From assembly GCA_030765045.1 (NCBI GenBank), contig CM060967.1:19659284-19723283 (forward strand): a DNA stretch of 64,000 bases, in the 5' to 3' direction. The DNA is from Tenodera sinensis (taxonomy: Eukaryota > Arthropoda > Insecta > Mantodea > Mantidae). The notes beneath the pieces are model-generated. The model was not told the origin of the DNA and did not search any database. It was given only the letters and a program-made list of their open reading frames with translations. The stretch's first letter is position 1. Each line of letters begins with the position of its first letter. The position numbers and the translations under genes were made by a program. This document shows, one piece after another, positions 22,330 through 33,792 of this stretch.

Positions 22330-22562
22330 TCTTGTAATATTTTAGGTTAGAAATAATGCTTTTATAATGTACTTTGACAGTACTGCTTTCTGGCATAATT
22401 TCGTCTGCAGTCTAGTGTAATGTTGGCCGTATTAAATTCTTGGGAACTGCCGATAACCTGTTCTCTCTACATTTACTCTTTCAACGAGGGTGGAACAAAC
22501 ACAAACCGAGACTTTTGTTCCCAAACTATTTTATTTGATGTAAAACATTTACAAAGTATACA

Positions 22563-23420
22563 TCACTTTTTACTTTCTCTACTGGTAAGTAGGGGAAGTA
22601 TTGTATTCCACCCAAAAATTCGATGTCGAGATTTCACCGGAAATATATATTTTGAGGCCCTCTGAATCAAAAAAGCATTTTTAGAAAAAGGTCTGTGTGT
22701 GTGTGTGTGTGTCTGTGTGTCAGTCTGTGGACAGCATAACTGAAAAATGAAAAGTCGGTTAAAAACCAAAGTTGGAATTTAAGTTTAATGTCTTTCAAGG
22801 ATGTGACATAAAGATTTTGAAGAAAATAACCCCACCCTAAACTACCCTTTACATGGAAAATTTTTTGAAAATTTTGATTTTCTTGACAATGGCTCTAACG
22901 ATTTTGATTAAAATTTCATATGTTTGAGATATTTTGATGACAAATGAAATGTATATCTTGAATTTTATGGCTATAGCCCCTATAGTCGTATTTACTCTGG
23001 ACGACTTTTGCATAACTGGTAAACCGTTACAGATAGACCAAATCATACTGTAAAAAAAAATGTAGATCTTGTTAAAATACACAATTTATGTCTGAATAAA
23101 TTTTCTTGTAGGGTAAACCATTTCGGAGACATTCCTTGTTATGTGTGTGGGTTTCAGAAAACTTAGAACTTTCATGAAATGGATCATCGTTGTTCATTTT
23201 TTTATATGTTAAGTGTGCAAAGACAACAGAATCTCAAAGCTTTAAAACATTTGACTATCGCACAAAGCCTACTGTATTCCCCCTTGTACCGACAAGGAAA
23301 TTAGCAATAAGGTAAGTTGTACAAATGGTTATCTTAACTAACACGAAGATATAGGAATAAGAGTTTGTAAGAATGGTTAGTACAAGAGTAGAGAAAGTCA
23401 TGTGAGTGCAACACATCAGA
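22563..23420 (+). repeat. CA-core dispersed repeat, copy 2
   Basis: Starts TTTTACTTTCTCTACTGG, contains a GT microsatellite (22693-22723) and ends GTAGAGAAAGTCATGTGAGTG. The ends share ACTTTCTCTACT in inverted order, hinting at short terminal inverted repeats. The left border of duplicated copy B lies inside it, because copy A resumes only at 1037. Confidence 0.75.
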
Positions 23421-24030
23421 TTTTTTATACAGTCTCCTGCTTTGGAAATACACTTAGTCCAGCGCACTTATTGCCATCAGCATATATAGAGGGGTGGTGT
23501 CATCAGCCACTTGCGCACAAAGCCTCCCACGCCAGCATCATCCTCAAATCTTTAGCCTCCCGGTGTCTCCTTGGGTGGCCCAGAGAAATAAAAATTGCAA
23601 GGAGATAAGTCTGGACTATAGGGAGGGTGGTCATGTGGTGTTCATTTCGCTTCTGGCAATTTACAGTGAGTTAGCTTGTCAGAGTGGGGTTGGGCATTGT
23701 TATGAAGAAGAATAACTCTTTATCGGCTGGCCACGTCAAGCTGTTTTTAATGGTGACTTGACAGCTTGCATTGCTTATCCCAATCCGATGGGAAATTTCT
23801 GCAACTGCCCATCAATCACCTCTTGAATAAGATTACAAATAGCTTCAATGTTTTCCTCATAATGCTTTTGCTTGGACAATGATCATAACTCTCGTTTTCG
23901 ATCTGTTCTCAGCCTTTGTTTATTGCCTTATGCCAAGCAAACACAAGCCCTTGGAAGTGTGTGATCACCAAACCATGCTGCCAGTCTCTGCAAATATTTC
24001 TGCCCGTTTCACATTTTCATGAATAAGGAA
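23410..24030 (-). pseudogene. mariner-like transposase remnant, copy B
   Basis: Counterpart of 1390-2010 with the same internal deletion and about 3% difference. Not functional. Confidence 0.7.
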
Positions 24031-24180
24031 TTTGGTGATGATCGTTGCACAGTTGAAGCACGTACCTGTTGCTCAGATATTGTGAGTAGAACTAACAAAT
24101 GGATCTGCAGTGACTAAATCATGCTCATCCCCACTCCTGATATCCCCACCCAAACCATATTGACATAGCGCACTCTGTTC

Positions 24181-26342
24181 AAAATTGGTGTTCAGAACAA
24201 AAAGTCTAATTTATATTTGATCCACAATCGTAAATAGTGTTTTACTACCAACAAGCATGCCTGTTTCCAAGCCATTCTCCTCTGATAGTGTTAATTACTT
24301 TGCAATGTGACTGGCACTTCTCATGTAATAATAGTTTCTGACACAGTTGTTTCAAGAAGCAAGCCGTATTTTTTGTTACTTCATGTATAAACATTGATTA
24401 CACATTTTGACCCACTTTGCTTTCAAGTAGTATCTACCACTCAGGTTTAAACCATTCTAAATGCTCTGTGTCTGGCATTTTTGGTGCTGCAGTTTTTATT
24501 AGATTAAACTGCCATTGGCCTGAGAGAAAGCATTCATTTTAATTAAATTTTCTTCCTGTTGAATTATTATACTTCAGTTTAAGTTGGTTTTTACACACAT
24601 AATATCTGTACTTAAATCAAGTTCTATAATTAATGACTGTTGAGATGTGAACCATTGGTTTCTCTGCATTTAGATTTTCAGTTAACATTGCAATTCTAAC
24701 CACAAATAATCCAGAAAACCGCATGGCAACTCATGAATCACATGGCATGGACAAACTAGTTGACTGTTAATGACACAGAGATTGGTTACTGTCTTCTCAC
24801 AAACCTTTTGCAGTTGGCATGGGTGTAATAAGATGTTATTATCTCTGTCAAATCTTCTGCATATGCCTGTAGGCGATAGCAGTACGCTACAGTGTAGCCA
24901 TATTATATGCTTGTGCATGAAAGAGATAGACATAGCCGCATGTGCGCACCTACTAATAGCATTGTACCCTGCAGTTTTCAATATCATCTCAGTGTGTAAT
25001 TTTTTTTTGGTATGTTAATGTGTTTTCTAGATGAAAGAAAAACTGTATCAGAATCTGACTTTTTTGCCTCTAAGCTGATCCAAGAAACAGTGAACTGATT
25101 TATTTCACAAGCTGCAGCAGTTAACTCCTGGCGGTTTTTAAAATGTTTGTCACTTGAGTTCCTTTTAAAAAGCTTACACATCCTATAAACAACTTGTGCT
25201 TGACTACGTAAGGCACTGTATCTTTTCTCTCATGTATCACTTGCTTTCTTAGCGACATGTTATAAGCTTCTACCAATTCATAGAACTGCACATTATCTAC
25301 CATTCTGTTCTCTGGGTTTATTTGGGGAAAGGGGTAAGCATAATGGAACCCTTATTCACAAAGGTTATTCACATCTTTGCTAACAGCTCAAGATCTGCTT
25401 CAGTCCTAACAAAATACTGGTATATATAATTGCATACAATTACTGAAGGGCTGAAGCTAAACTTACACTCTTTTCTTCATACATGCTTCATAACCATTCT
25501 GTTTATATCTGACGTAAGTTTTAAGCTGTAATAAGGTATTAATGTGTGGGCATTAATTGAGTAATTACTAAGTGAGACGAAGCTAGTTCTGACGAGGCAA
25601 TGTTGCAGGCCTGTGATTGCCTACAGCCATGAAGGTCTTATGTAGGAGGGTTGACACATTTCTTAATTAACCATTCTCTGTAAAAGCTTGTTTAAATGCA
25701 AGAGTTACATTTTTAACCAAATGTCAGCAAACAGTGTTAGAAATATCAAGATGTTCTCGGGCTTCGAGCTAGGTGTAGTGAAGAGCCATTGACATTTCGG
25801 GAGTGTGCATCTCTCCCATCATCAGGATGATGAATGACTAGTAAGAGTGGCCAGGACCAGTATATGTACTGTCCGCTGGTACGTACCGAGTAGAAAACAC
25901 CCAGTCTAATGTAATATTCTAACACCTTAGTGTTAGAATATTTCTAGCTTCACTTGATGAAGCGAACCCTTAACAAATTTATAGTTAGGTATAGTTTTTG
26001 TTTGGATTTGGAGTATTTTAGCAGCAAATTCTTGTGTGCTACATATTGACATAAAATTATAACAATGAGCATTTCTGTGGCTGTCACAAAATTTAATAGG
26101 TGGCTTGATACAAAATTCAAGCATAGGCTTGTCAAGCCTTGTGGTGTTGTATAGTTAAGTATCATTTGCAACCACAAAATTTATTTGTCCAACAAGAAAA
26201 ATAACAGTAATGGTCAGCTATAAGCCACCATTCAATTTTGTGTCTACCATAATTTGAGATTTACAGTCTATAACATGACCATAAAATGGGAACTTCTGAA
26301 TGTCACTAAGTCATGAATCAATTGTTCTTATGGGAGTACATA
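24181..26342. other. Non-coding flank upstream of THAP gene, copy B
   Basis: Matches 2165-4593 without the hairpin MITE and without the 107-bp insertion. The part 24680-25820 is nearly identical to copy A. No recognised gene. Confidence 0.5.
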
Positions 26343-26875
26343 CAGTCAAAACTGGTTATAACAACATTGAAGGGAGGGACGGTTTACTGTGTTATAGCCA
26401 AGAGTCACACAAATCTGATGTTTGATTTGGACTTTGCAAAAAACAAAGATGTATCTGTAAATTTTAGGCTGCTATAAAGTTAAAATTTCAAAGAATTGCA
26501 GAAATGCTATATACCTACAGTATTTTCAATTAAGTATTTGCAGAGAGGTAGTGAAGAGGAATTTCTTATGTTTATGCAGTACGTAGAGCAATAACATGCC
26601 AGCAAAACGTACAAATTCTAATAAGTGAGGAAAGAAGTAAACTGTTCAGTAATGTCAAACACTCTTGGATGATGAATGAGAATTTTTTGAGAAAAATGAA
26701 TGTTGGACATTTCAACTGATATATTTCTCCAAAAATGTAATCAAAATAGTTCACAATGTTGTAGTAAATACTTTTTAAATATAAAATTTATATAGGGTTT
26801 AGATGGGGCCATTAGATTTTGCTGTTATAACCAATACATTGTTGAAGGTATAACCACTATAACATGTTTTGACTG
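26343..26875. mobile_element. TA-flanked MITE upstream of THAP gene, copy B
   Basis: Counterpart of 4594-5126, also 533 bp with CAGTCAAAAC ends and TA flanks. Confidence 0.8.
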
Positions 26876-26912
26876 TAGTTATAATATTTGTTCTATGTGT
26901 AGCAAAGAATGT

Positions 26913-29664
26913 TGTTGTTAGCTAATGCTGGATTTCTGACAATGAAGTCATTAATCCTCTTGCTCTCCAATATTTTTCACTGATGGATGGGGCATTAGAA
27001 GTGGCTGGGCATATTTGAAGGTGGTCTCGATTCATTTCCTCTTGCAGATCACATAGAGGACAGAGTGGTGAAGAATATATCCCAATTCTGTTTAAATGTT
27101 TTGCCAGACAATCATGTTCTGTAATCAACCTGAAGGTTGCAACTGCTGTTTCTCGAGGATACTCAGGAATTACTGTTTGAATGTTTGGTAGTTCCCATCT
27201 TTTATTCTTTGATTTTTCATAGTGATATTTTTCAATAGTTTTTTTGAATTCAGAGTTGACTAATCTTTTAGCTGCATAAAATGGTAAATTAACTATTGAT
27301 TTCTGCACATTGGCGGTACCCTTTTTTGCAAGAAAATCAGCTTTCTCATTACCACTCAGTCCACAGTGAGCTGGTATCCATTGGAAGACTAGGTGTTTTT
27401 GAAGTGCTGTTAGGTGGGTAAGGATTTTCCAACATTCTATAATTGTTTGGTTTTTTGGTGACAACTTGGAAGTAATTGCTATAATTGCTGCCCTGGAATC
27501 TGAGAGAATAACTGCTTGCTGAAAATGTGAAATTCTGAACAAAAGATTTTGTAGGGCCATTCGAATTGCTTCAATTTCTCCATCAAAGTTTGTAGTTCCA
27601 TAACTTAAAGATTTGTAATAGGAAAAGAAGTGACATGTGACTCCAGCACCTGCTCCATCTTGGTTTGATATAAATGATCCATCAGTATAAATATGGAGCC
27701 ATTCGTGTTCTGGAAATCTAGTATGGATTGTCTCTAATGCCAATAATTTTAGAACACTAGTTGGAGTATCACTTTTCTTAACTTCTTCTGTCAGGTGTAA
27801 ATAATATGTGATGTCTAATGTATGTGTCGGATTCACTTTAGATATGAAGTTTTCCTTTGAATTAGGAAGGTATACATTCTTCTTGATGTCTTGAATTTTG
27901 GAAAGAAAGCTCTCCTGAGTCTTTAATGTATGTGTAAAATTTCTCTTGTGCCATGTATTGAATGGGAGTCTGATCAACTTTTCGTGTTGAATAAGAGCCA
28001 CTTTTTCTATTTCATATTCAATGTGGCATTGGTTGGTTAGTATTTCCATAGCTGCTATTGGTGTGGTTTTGATAGCACCTGTAATTAATCTCAGACTTTG
28101 GTTTTGAAAGATTTGAATCTTTTTTGTGTTAGCTGTTACAAGAACTTCACTGCAGTAAGTAAATAATGGCTTTATATATACATTGTATGTTGTGTTAAGA
28201 GTTGCTCTGGAACATCCCCACTTCATTCCTGTTAGACGTTTTAACAGTGAAAGGTGCCTCTCTGCTCTTTGTATTACATTTTCTATTTGTTTGGTCCATG
28301 TGAGTTTAGTATCAAATGTAACTTCTAAATACTTTGCTTCCTTCGTTTCTGGTAATTGTTGACCCTCAAAATTTAGTTTTATTTTTAGTGGCTTTTTTCT
28401 TAGTGAAAATATTTGGTAGTTTGATTTTGTTGTATTAACAGTCATTAAATTTTCTTTAGTCCACCTTTGTAATTTGGTTAAGGATTGTTGCATGGTTTTT
28501 TCTAGTTCTGTACTTTTGCTTTTTGGTTTTGAAGTCCACATTACTAAGTCATCAGCAAATAGTGCACACTTCACACCTGATTCTTGTATTTGTTGTGGCA
28601 GATGGTTAATAAATATATTAAAAAGTGTTGTGCTTAGCACTGCGCCTTGTGGTAAGCCACGGTGTACTTGTTTGTATTTAGATATGTTTCTTCCATATCT
28701 GGTTGCAATAAAGCGTTGTGCTAGGAAATGACATAGCCATGAAAACATTGGACCTTGTATCCCTATTTTTTTTACTTTCTTTAGAAGTTTTGTTCTGCAT
28801 ATAGAATCATATGCACTTTGGAAGTCAATAAAAACTGATAAATTATCTTCTTTTCTATTGAAGGAGTCTTTGATTTCTTGACTGAGAAGTAAGACTTGTT
28901 CATTTGTAGAGTGGAACTCTCTGAATCCAGCTTGACATGGGGAAATTAAATTTTTTGATTCTAGAAACCAATTTAACCTGTTTGACACCATTCTTTCCAT
29001 CACTTTTGCTATTATGCTAGTAAGAGCTTTTGGTCTATAATTTTGTATTTCTGACGCTGTTTTGTCTTTCTTCAAGAGTGGGACAATTATTGCCTTTCGC
29101 CATTCAGCAGGTACTGCGGTTTTCCAGGATAGATTGTAGAGTTTTAGTAGTTGTTGTTTTGCTGTTTTTCCAAGGTTTTTTATGAACTCTGGATGTATTG
29201 GATCAGGCCCAGGAGACTTTTTGTTTTTTAGATTATTTATTGCAATGTTCAGTTCTTGCATATTAAAATTTTGAAAAAAGATATTGCACTGAGTGTTAGG
29301 ATTACATTCTCTTTCTTGTTTCAAATCTTTCTTAAATTGTTTACGTACCTTTTTATTATTTTTTGTTACTTTATGTGAATTAGCATAATATTTATTGAAT
29401 GTTTCAGCTATGGCTGCATCATTAGTTCATATTTTATTGTTGTGTATGATAGGTGTCCTGTTGTTTTCTTTCCTACCCTTGACATTTTTTATGAACTTAT
29501 GAGCTTTGTTACCATCTGTCCTATAATCCATTTTTTCTAAGAAATTATTAAAGCAATTCTTTTTAGCAGTATTAATTTCTTTTTTTAGTGAGGCACATTT
29601 CTTCCGTCATATTTGTGTATCCGATATGTTTTTTGTTTGTTCAGCTGTATTTCTAGGTATATCC
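26913..29664 (-). mobile_element. LINE insertion splitting the 5' flank of THAP copy B
   Basis: 12-bp target duplication AGCAAAGAATGT (26901-26912, 29665-29676); copy A has the empty site at about 5150. Minus strand, 3' AAC-type end at the left, 5'-truncated at the right. It lies between the MITE and the splice acceptor of the THAP gene, about 150 bp upstream of the acceptor. Same family as 58324-58911 and related to the LINEs at 1 and 16300. Confidence 0.93.
26922..29324 (-). CDS. LINE ORF2: reverse transcriptase, RNase H and Cys-rich tail
   Basis: Uninterrupted frame of about 800 codons, 5'-incomplete because the element is truncated. Order from the N-terminus: RT domain with NNLKNKKSPGPDPIHPEF, RPKALTSIIAKVMERMV, AGFREFHSTNEQV, DFQSAYDS, GLPQGAVLSTTLFNIFI and the catalytic FADDLVMW; a thumb/linker; RNase H with IYTDGS, DGEIEAI, LSDSRAA and IPAHCGLSGNEKADFLAKK; and a terminal CPLCDLQEEMNRDHLQIC zinc-knuckle-like motif. 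It copies LINE RNA into DNA at the nick site. The endonuclease domain is missing. Upstream, the same frame continues readable to about 29640 apart from a stop near 29425, so the listed start is not a real start codon. Intact RT and RNase H residues suggest a young copy. Confidence 0.85.
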   Translation of the reverse strand: MKQERECNPNTQCNIFFQNFNMQELNIAINNLKNKKSPGPDPIHPEFIKNLGKTAKQQLLKLYNLSWKTAVPAEWRKAIIVPLLKKDKTASEIQNYRPKALTSIIAKVMERMVSNRLNWFLESKNLISPCQAGFREFHSTNEQVLLLSQEIKDSFNRKEDNLSVFIDFQSAYDSICRTKLLKKVKKIGIQGPMFSWLCHFLAQRFIATRYGRNISKYKQVHRGLPQGAVLSTTLFNIFINHLPQQIQESGVKCALFADDLVMWTSKPKSKSTELEKTMQQSLTKLQRWTKENLMTVNTTKSNYQIFSLRKKPLKIKLNFEGQQLPETKEAKYLEVTFDTKLTWTKQIENVIQRAERHLSLLKRLTGMKWGCSRATLNTTYNVYIKPLFTYCSEVLVTANTKKIQIFQNQSLRLITGAIKTTPIAAMEILTNQCHIEYEIEKVALIQHEKLIRLPFNTWHKRNFTHTLKTQESFLSKIQDIKKNVYLPNSKENFISKVNPTHTLDITYYLHLTEEVKKSDTPTSVLKLLALETIHTRFPEHEWLHIYTDGSFISNQDGAGAGVTCHFFSYYKSLSYGTTNFDGEIEAIRMALQNLLFRISHFQQAVILSDSRAAIIAITSKLSPKNQTIIECWKILTHLTALQKHLVFQWIPAHCGLSGNEKADFLAKKGTANVQKSIVNLPFYAAKRLVNSEFKKTIEKYHYEKSKNKRWELPNIQTVIPEYPRETAVATFRLITEHDCLAKHLNRIGIYSSPLCPLCDLQEEMNRDHLQICPATSNAPSISEKYWRARGLMTSLSEIQH

Positions 29665-29841
29665 AGCAAAGAATGTGCTTCCATTTCAACAGAAATTTTG
29701 AGTTTGTTATCATTTAGAAACAAGCTTCACATGTGCCCTTTTATACAATTATATTTTCTCTTAAAAATTACTGTAAGGGCCATTTTAATCATGTATGTTT
29801 GTTTACTGTAACAGGATATACAAAATGGGAAGCTAAGGCCA

Positions 29842-32448
29842 ATGCTATGCTGCAAATTTCCACGATGTTGGAGGCGTTATTACCAAGTAGGATTAGGAAG
29901 TACATTTGTGAATGCACATTTCTATAAGTTTCCTAAGAAGCCTGCATTACGCCAGCAATGGAAGGATATTTGCAGAGTTTCAATTGAATCCTGTTCTGGA
30001 CATTCACGTGTATGTGAATATCATTTTTTGGAACGAGACTTTGTTAATAAATTGAGGTATAGATTAAATCCTGGGGTGATTCCAAAACACTTGGAAATTG
30101 TTCCATATGTCAGGAATCAGTGTGCAGGTGACACTGACATTATCTCTCATACTGCATCAAGCCAAGAAGCAGTTGTAGAGAGCAATGACTGGGATGAAGC
30201 TGATATGGACTTAGACTCCGAGTATCCCCATGACAACTTGGCTTCTTGTTCCAATACATCCTCAGATGAAACAGTACCTTCCACTGCAGCACATGAGGAA
30301 AGAGCTAACGCAAAGTCACATTTGTCTCCTGTTGAGTCTTCCATGCATATGATACACGGAAACACCATGGCAAGACTGGTGAAATTAAAGAAGTCTTTGG
30401 CTAATGAAAGAGACAAACTTAAGGTTTTGAAACGTCTTTATGAACAACATGAATTTAATATTATTGAAGAGGATCTGAATAGGCTATCACAATCATTCAT
30501 GAAAAATCGGCTGCAGAATGCCCGGAGAATACCTTCTGATGGAAAATGGACTGCTGAGGATAAAGTATTTGCCTTATCTGTATACAAGCGAAGTCCACGT
30601 TTGTACAGATATTTGGTTGTACACTTTTCGCTACCGCCAGTAAAGGTCCTTCAAGTTAGACTGTCTAAGGTGCCTTTAGAGCCAGGCCTTAGTCCTGCTA
30701 TGCTTGAGGTCTTAAAATCTGAAATTATGAAAATGCGTTATCCTGACAAGTACTGTTGTTTATTGCTGGGTGAAGTTTCGCTAGATACCGGATTGTACTA
30801 TGAGTCAGAAAAACAGGCCATTTGTGGATATGAAGATCTAGGACATTTGGGTCAATCTAGTAAAAAAGCAAACTGTGCACTAGTATTCATGTTAAGGGGC
30901 ATCCATCAGAACTGGAAACAGGTTATTGCATATTACTTTATTACAGGTTCAATATCCAGTGTTAATTTGAAATTGCTGATTTGCCATATAATAGGTGAAA
31001 TGCAGAAACTTGACCTGAAAATTCTTTGCACTGTGTGTGACCCAGATTCCACAATTCAAAAGGCATTGAAAGAACTATGCGAAGAAAATATTAAGCAAAC
31101 ATCAGACTTCTACTTCTATGTAAATAAAAAACCCATTACTGTTGTTTTTGATGTACCGCATCTCCTAAAATATACCAGAGATGCACTCATTGAACATAAA
31201 ATTGAATTTGAACCAGATAAGGAGGCTAAATTTCAGTTCATTGAGCAAGTATTTAATTTCGATCAGCTGAAGATGTACAAACTTTTGACAAAAATGAAAA
31301 AGGAGTACTTCAATTTTGAAGACCATTTCATCAAAATGAAAGTAAACGTAGCTGCAGCACAAATGAGCTACACTGTTGCAGGAACAATTGAAACTCTTGT
31401 CACACATGTTTTGCCTTGTGAAGCAATGTACACAGCAGAGTTTGTGGATAAGATAGATAAACTCTTTGATTCTCTGAACAGTTCTGAGCACTTTCCACAT
31501 GATTATAAAAAGTTTAGATGTGCTCTCTCAGAAGATTCACCACACGTTCAAATGTGGCGTGACATTTTGAAGGAGATGCCAAATTGGAAGATACTAGACC
31601 TGGAAACAGAAGAAGATAAGACGCAGATGTTCAGCTTCTTAAATGGATGGCAGACTACAATCAAATCAATTATGTGTATGTGGAATAGGTTGCAAAAAGA
31701 TGGATTTGTATATCTTAACACCAGGGCACTCAATCTAGATCCTCTGGAGAATTTATTCTGTTGCATTAGGCAGTATGCGTACACTAACCCTACGTGTTTT
31801 CAGTTCAAGGCTGCCTTAAAAACTGCCATACTAAATAACATGATCATACCATCCAAAGGCTTAAGTCATTGTGAAGATGATGGGTGTAGCCCTTTGAATA
31901 ACTTGAGGCAGTTTGTGTCGGATGGTGTTTCATGTGACACCACAGATGGTAACAGTGAGAATGTTGGAAGTGGTAGTGAAACTACTGTTAGTGATATTTG
32001 GGGGCTCGCTGATTGCAATGTCTCAACTGATAAGCAGGCATTGGCATATATGGCTAGATGCGTTCTGAAAGGGATTGGCATCAATGCAACCACTGGATGT
32101 ATTAAGTGTAAGAACAACTTGTTTTCCACAGACATTTTGGAAGCTTCACATTCAACGTATCCCAGTGAGAATTTGATGCTGCTATTGCAAAACCTTCATG
32201 ATCAGCTGTATGATTTTTTGGATACTTCTGGCCATACTAGTGCACTGGCAGATCATTTTGTCTCAATGTTTAAACTTCCAAAAAACGTAATGTTTTGTGA
32301 AAATCATGCAATACACATAGAAATCATAAAGAGATGTGTGCCATTTTTGATTTATAAATACACCAGGGATTCAACAAAGGCTAATTCTGAGAAAAGGAAA
32401 TCTGACATTGATCATGATGGAATGGTTAAGAAATTGAAAGTTATGTAA
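29842..32448 (+). CDS. THAP-domain P-element-type transposase, copy B
   Basis: 868-codon frame with an ATG two codons before the first zinc-finger cysteines (MLCCKFPRC), the standard place for a THAP protein start. THAP domain (residues 1-90): C-x4-C, FYKFP, W, CEYHFLERDFV, PGVIP box. Then an acidic linker, a coiled coil (about 180-235), a helix-turn-helix region and the P-element RNase-H-like core with GYEDLGHLG, VCDPDST, FDVPHLLK and LDPLENLF. THAP fingers bind specific DNA; the core would cut and join DNA. The first Asp of the D-D-E site appears as Gly at residue 310 (LLLGEVSL), as in copy A, so catalysis is doubtful. A splice acceptor (tttactgtaacag) ends at 29814, with the frame open from there. 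No inverted repeats of a mobile P element were recognised around it. Length is close to human THAP9 (about 900). Confidence 0.88.
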   Translation: MLCCKFPRCWRRYYQVGLGSTFVNAHFYKFPKKPALRQQWKDICRVSIESCSGHSRVCEYHFLERDFVNKLRYRLNPGVIPKHLEIVPYVRNQCAGDTDIISHTASSQEAVVESNDWDEADMDLDSEYPHDNLASCSNTSSDETVPSTAAHEERANAKSHLSPVESSMHMIHGNTMARLVKLKKSLANERDKLKVLKRLYEQHEFNIIEEDLNRLSQSFMKNRLQNARRIPSDGKWTAEDKVFALSVYKRSPRLYRYLVVHFSLPPVKVLQVRLSKVPLEPGLSPAMLEVLKSEIMKMRYPDKYCCLLLGEVSLDTGLYYESEKQAICGYEDLGHLGQSSKKANCALVFMLRGIHQNWKQVIAYYFITGSISSVNLKLLICHIIGEMQKLDLKILCTVCDPDSTIQKALKELCEENIKQTSDFYFYVNKKPITVVFDVPHLLKYTRDALIEHKIEFEPDKEAKFQFIEQVFNFDQLKMYKLLTKMKKEYFNFEDHFIKMKVNVAAAQMSYTVAGTIETLVTHVLPCEAMYTAEFVDKIDKLFDSLNSSEHFPHDYKKFRCALSEDSPHVQMWRDILKEMPNWKILDLETEEDKTQMFSFLNGWQTTIKSIMCMWNRLQKDGFVYLNTRALNLDPLENLFCCIRQYAYTNPTCFQFKAALKTAILNNMIIPSKGLSHCEDDGCSPLNNLRQFVSDGVSCDTTDGNSENVGSGSETTVSDIWGLADCNVSTDKQALAYMARCVLKGIGINATTGCIKCKNNLFSTDILEASHSTYPSENLMLLLQNLHDQLYDFLDTSGHTSALADHFVSMFKLPKNVMFCENHAIHIEIIKRCVPFLIYKYTRDSTKANSEKRKSDIDHDGMVKKLKVM

Positions 32449-33480
32449 TACCTTATCTGTAATTTGCATTTTGAGAAGACTCAGTAAATCAGGCTCAAAC
32501 TCCATTCTGCATTTCATTTTTGTGTACATCACTTAAGTGCCAGTTGTTTTCATGTTGTTTTTTTTAGTATTTGAAATACTAAGTGATTTGAGAGTTGGTT
32601 AGATAATGAAAGAGGCATTAAAAGTGTTTTGAGAAGTACAGTGTATTTATATTTTTTATGTATACAGATTTTGTTTGGTTAGTAATTAACATTCTTGAAC
32701 TAACTTTTAACTCTTAATTAGTCATAGCTGTCATACAATGGTAAAGTGTAATTGAAATACTGTTATGCTTTTGCATAATCCTGTTAAGTTCACATAAATT
32801 TACTGTCCATATATCTCTAATTAGGAAGTGTGCCATATAATTACATTGATTCTTCCTGTGTTGTCATTTTGTTTGCATATCTCGTTACCTGATTGAGGTT
32901 TTTTCCCAACGGGTTTTCCCTCAATCTGCAAAGGCAAATGCCGGGTAATGCTTTTGTTTTTCATGGACAACTAATCTCGTTTATATTCACACATAATTTG
33001 TTATGCTTGTGCAATAGCTGCAGTTTTATACATAATGTTATGCTAAAATTTCTTTGTAACACAGTAGACTCTTTTTAATTCAAACTCAAAGGGGAATTGG
33101 AAATAATTCCAACTAACAAAAATTGCATTTAAGTACATACGGTATACAAGTGTGAAATACATGCAAGATTATGTAGGTACCATACTTAATTTGAGCTTAC
33201 CTTAAGATTACTGCATTTTATCCAAATTTTCATCCAGGTATACGTTAAAGTCACCAGTTACAAGGGTTTTCAGTTGGAAGAACATAAATGAAAAACTACT
33301 GCTACAGTATGGTGTAAAGCTTTCCTCATCATTGAAACAGAGGCAACACCAACATCCCAGTCTGCTGATGTTTCTAACTCTCACTTGATGCAATTTGCTG
33401 TGGTGCTGTGGCTTTGTTAATTAAAGACGATACACAAAATCTTCAATGTCATTTAGCACCTGAAACAAGTCAACATATTA
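32449..33480. other. 3' flank of THAP gene copy B
   Basis: Counterpart of 7945-8936, with many indels between the copies. No gene seen. Confidence 0.5.
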
Positions 33481-33490
33481 TTATTTATTT

Positions 33491-33790
33491 ATGCCAACAA
33501 GCTTACTGCTGGTGTTTTTAAACACACAAGCTGTATGTGGGCAATGTTTTAAGAGGGTGAATCAGGACTAAAAAATTCAATGCCATAGCCGGGATTTGAA
33601 CCATGGATCTTCCGCTTAAGGAGCAACTGCTCTAACCACTAAGCTAACATGGCCAACTTGTCAGCATGACATTAAATTCCCCATTTGATTCTTACTTTTC
33701 CCTCACAACAGAGATGAATACCCCAAGGACAACTTACAATTGTAAGTACTTTATGTCCCAGGTTTGTAAGTAACCTTTAGATGGTAATTA
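33491..33790 (-). repeat. tRNA-like dispersed repeat, minus copy in B
   Basis: Same family as 9093-9389. tRNA-shaped core on the reverse strand at about 33585-33660. Ends near AGATGGTAATTAATATG, the empty site of the hAT element of copy A. Confidence 0.75.
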
Positions 33791-33792
33791 AT

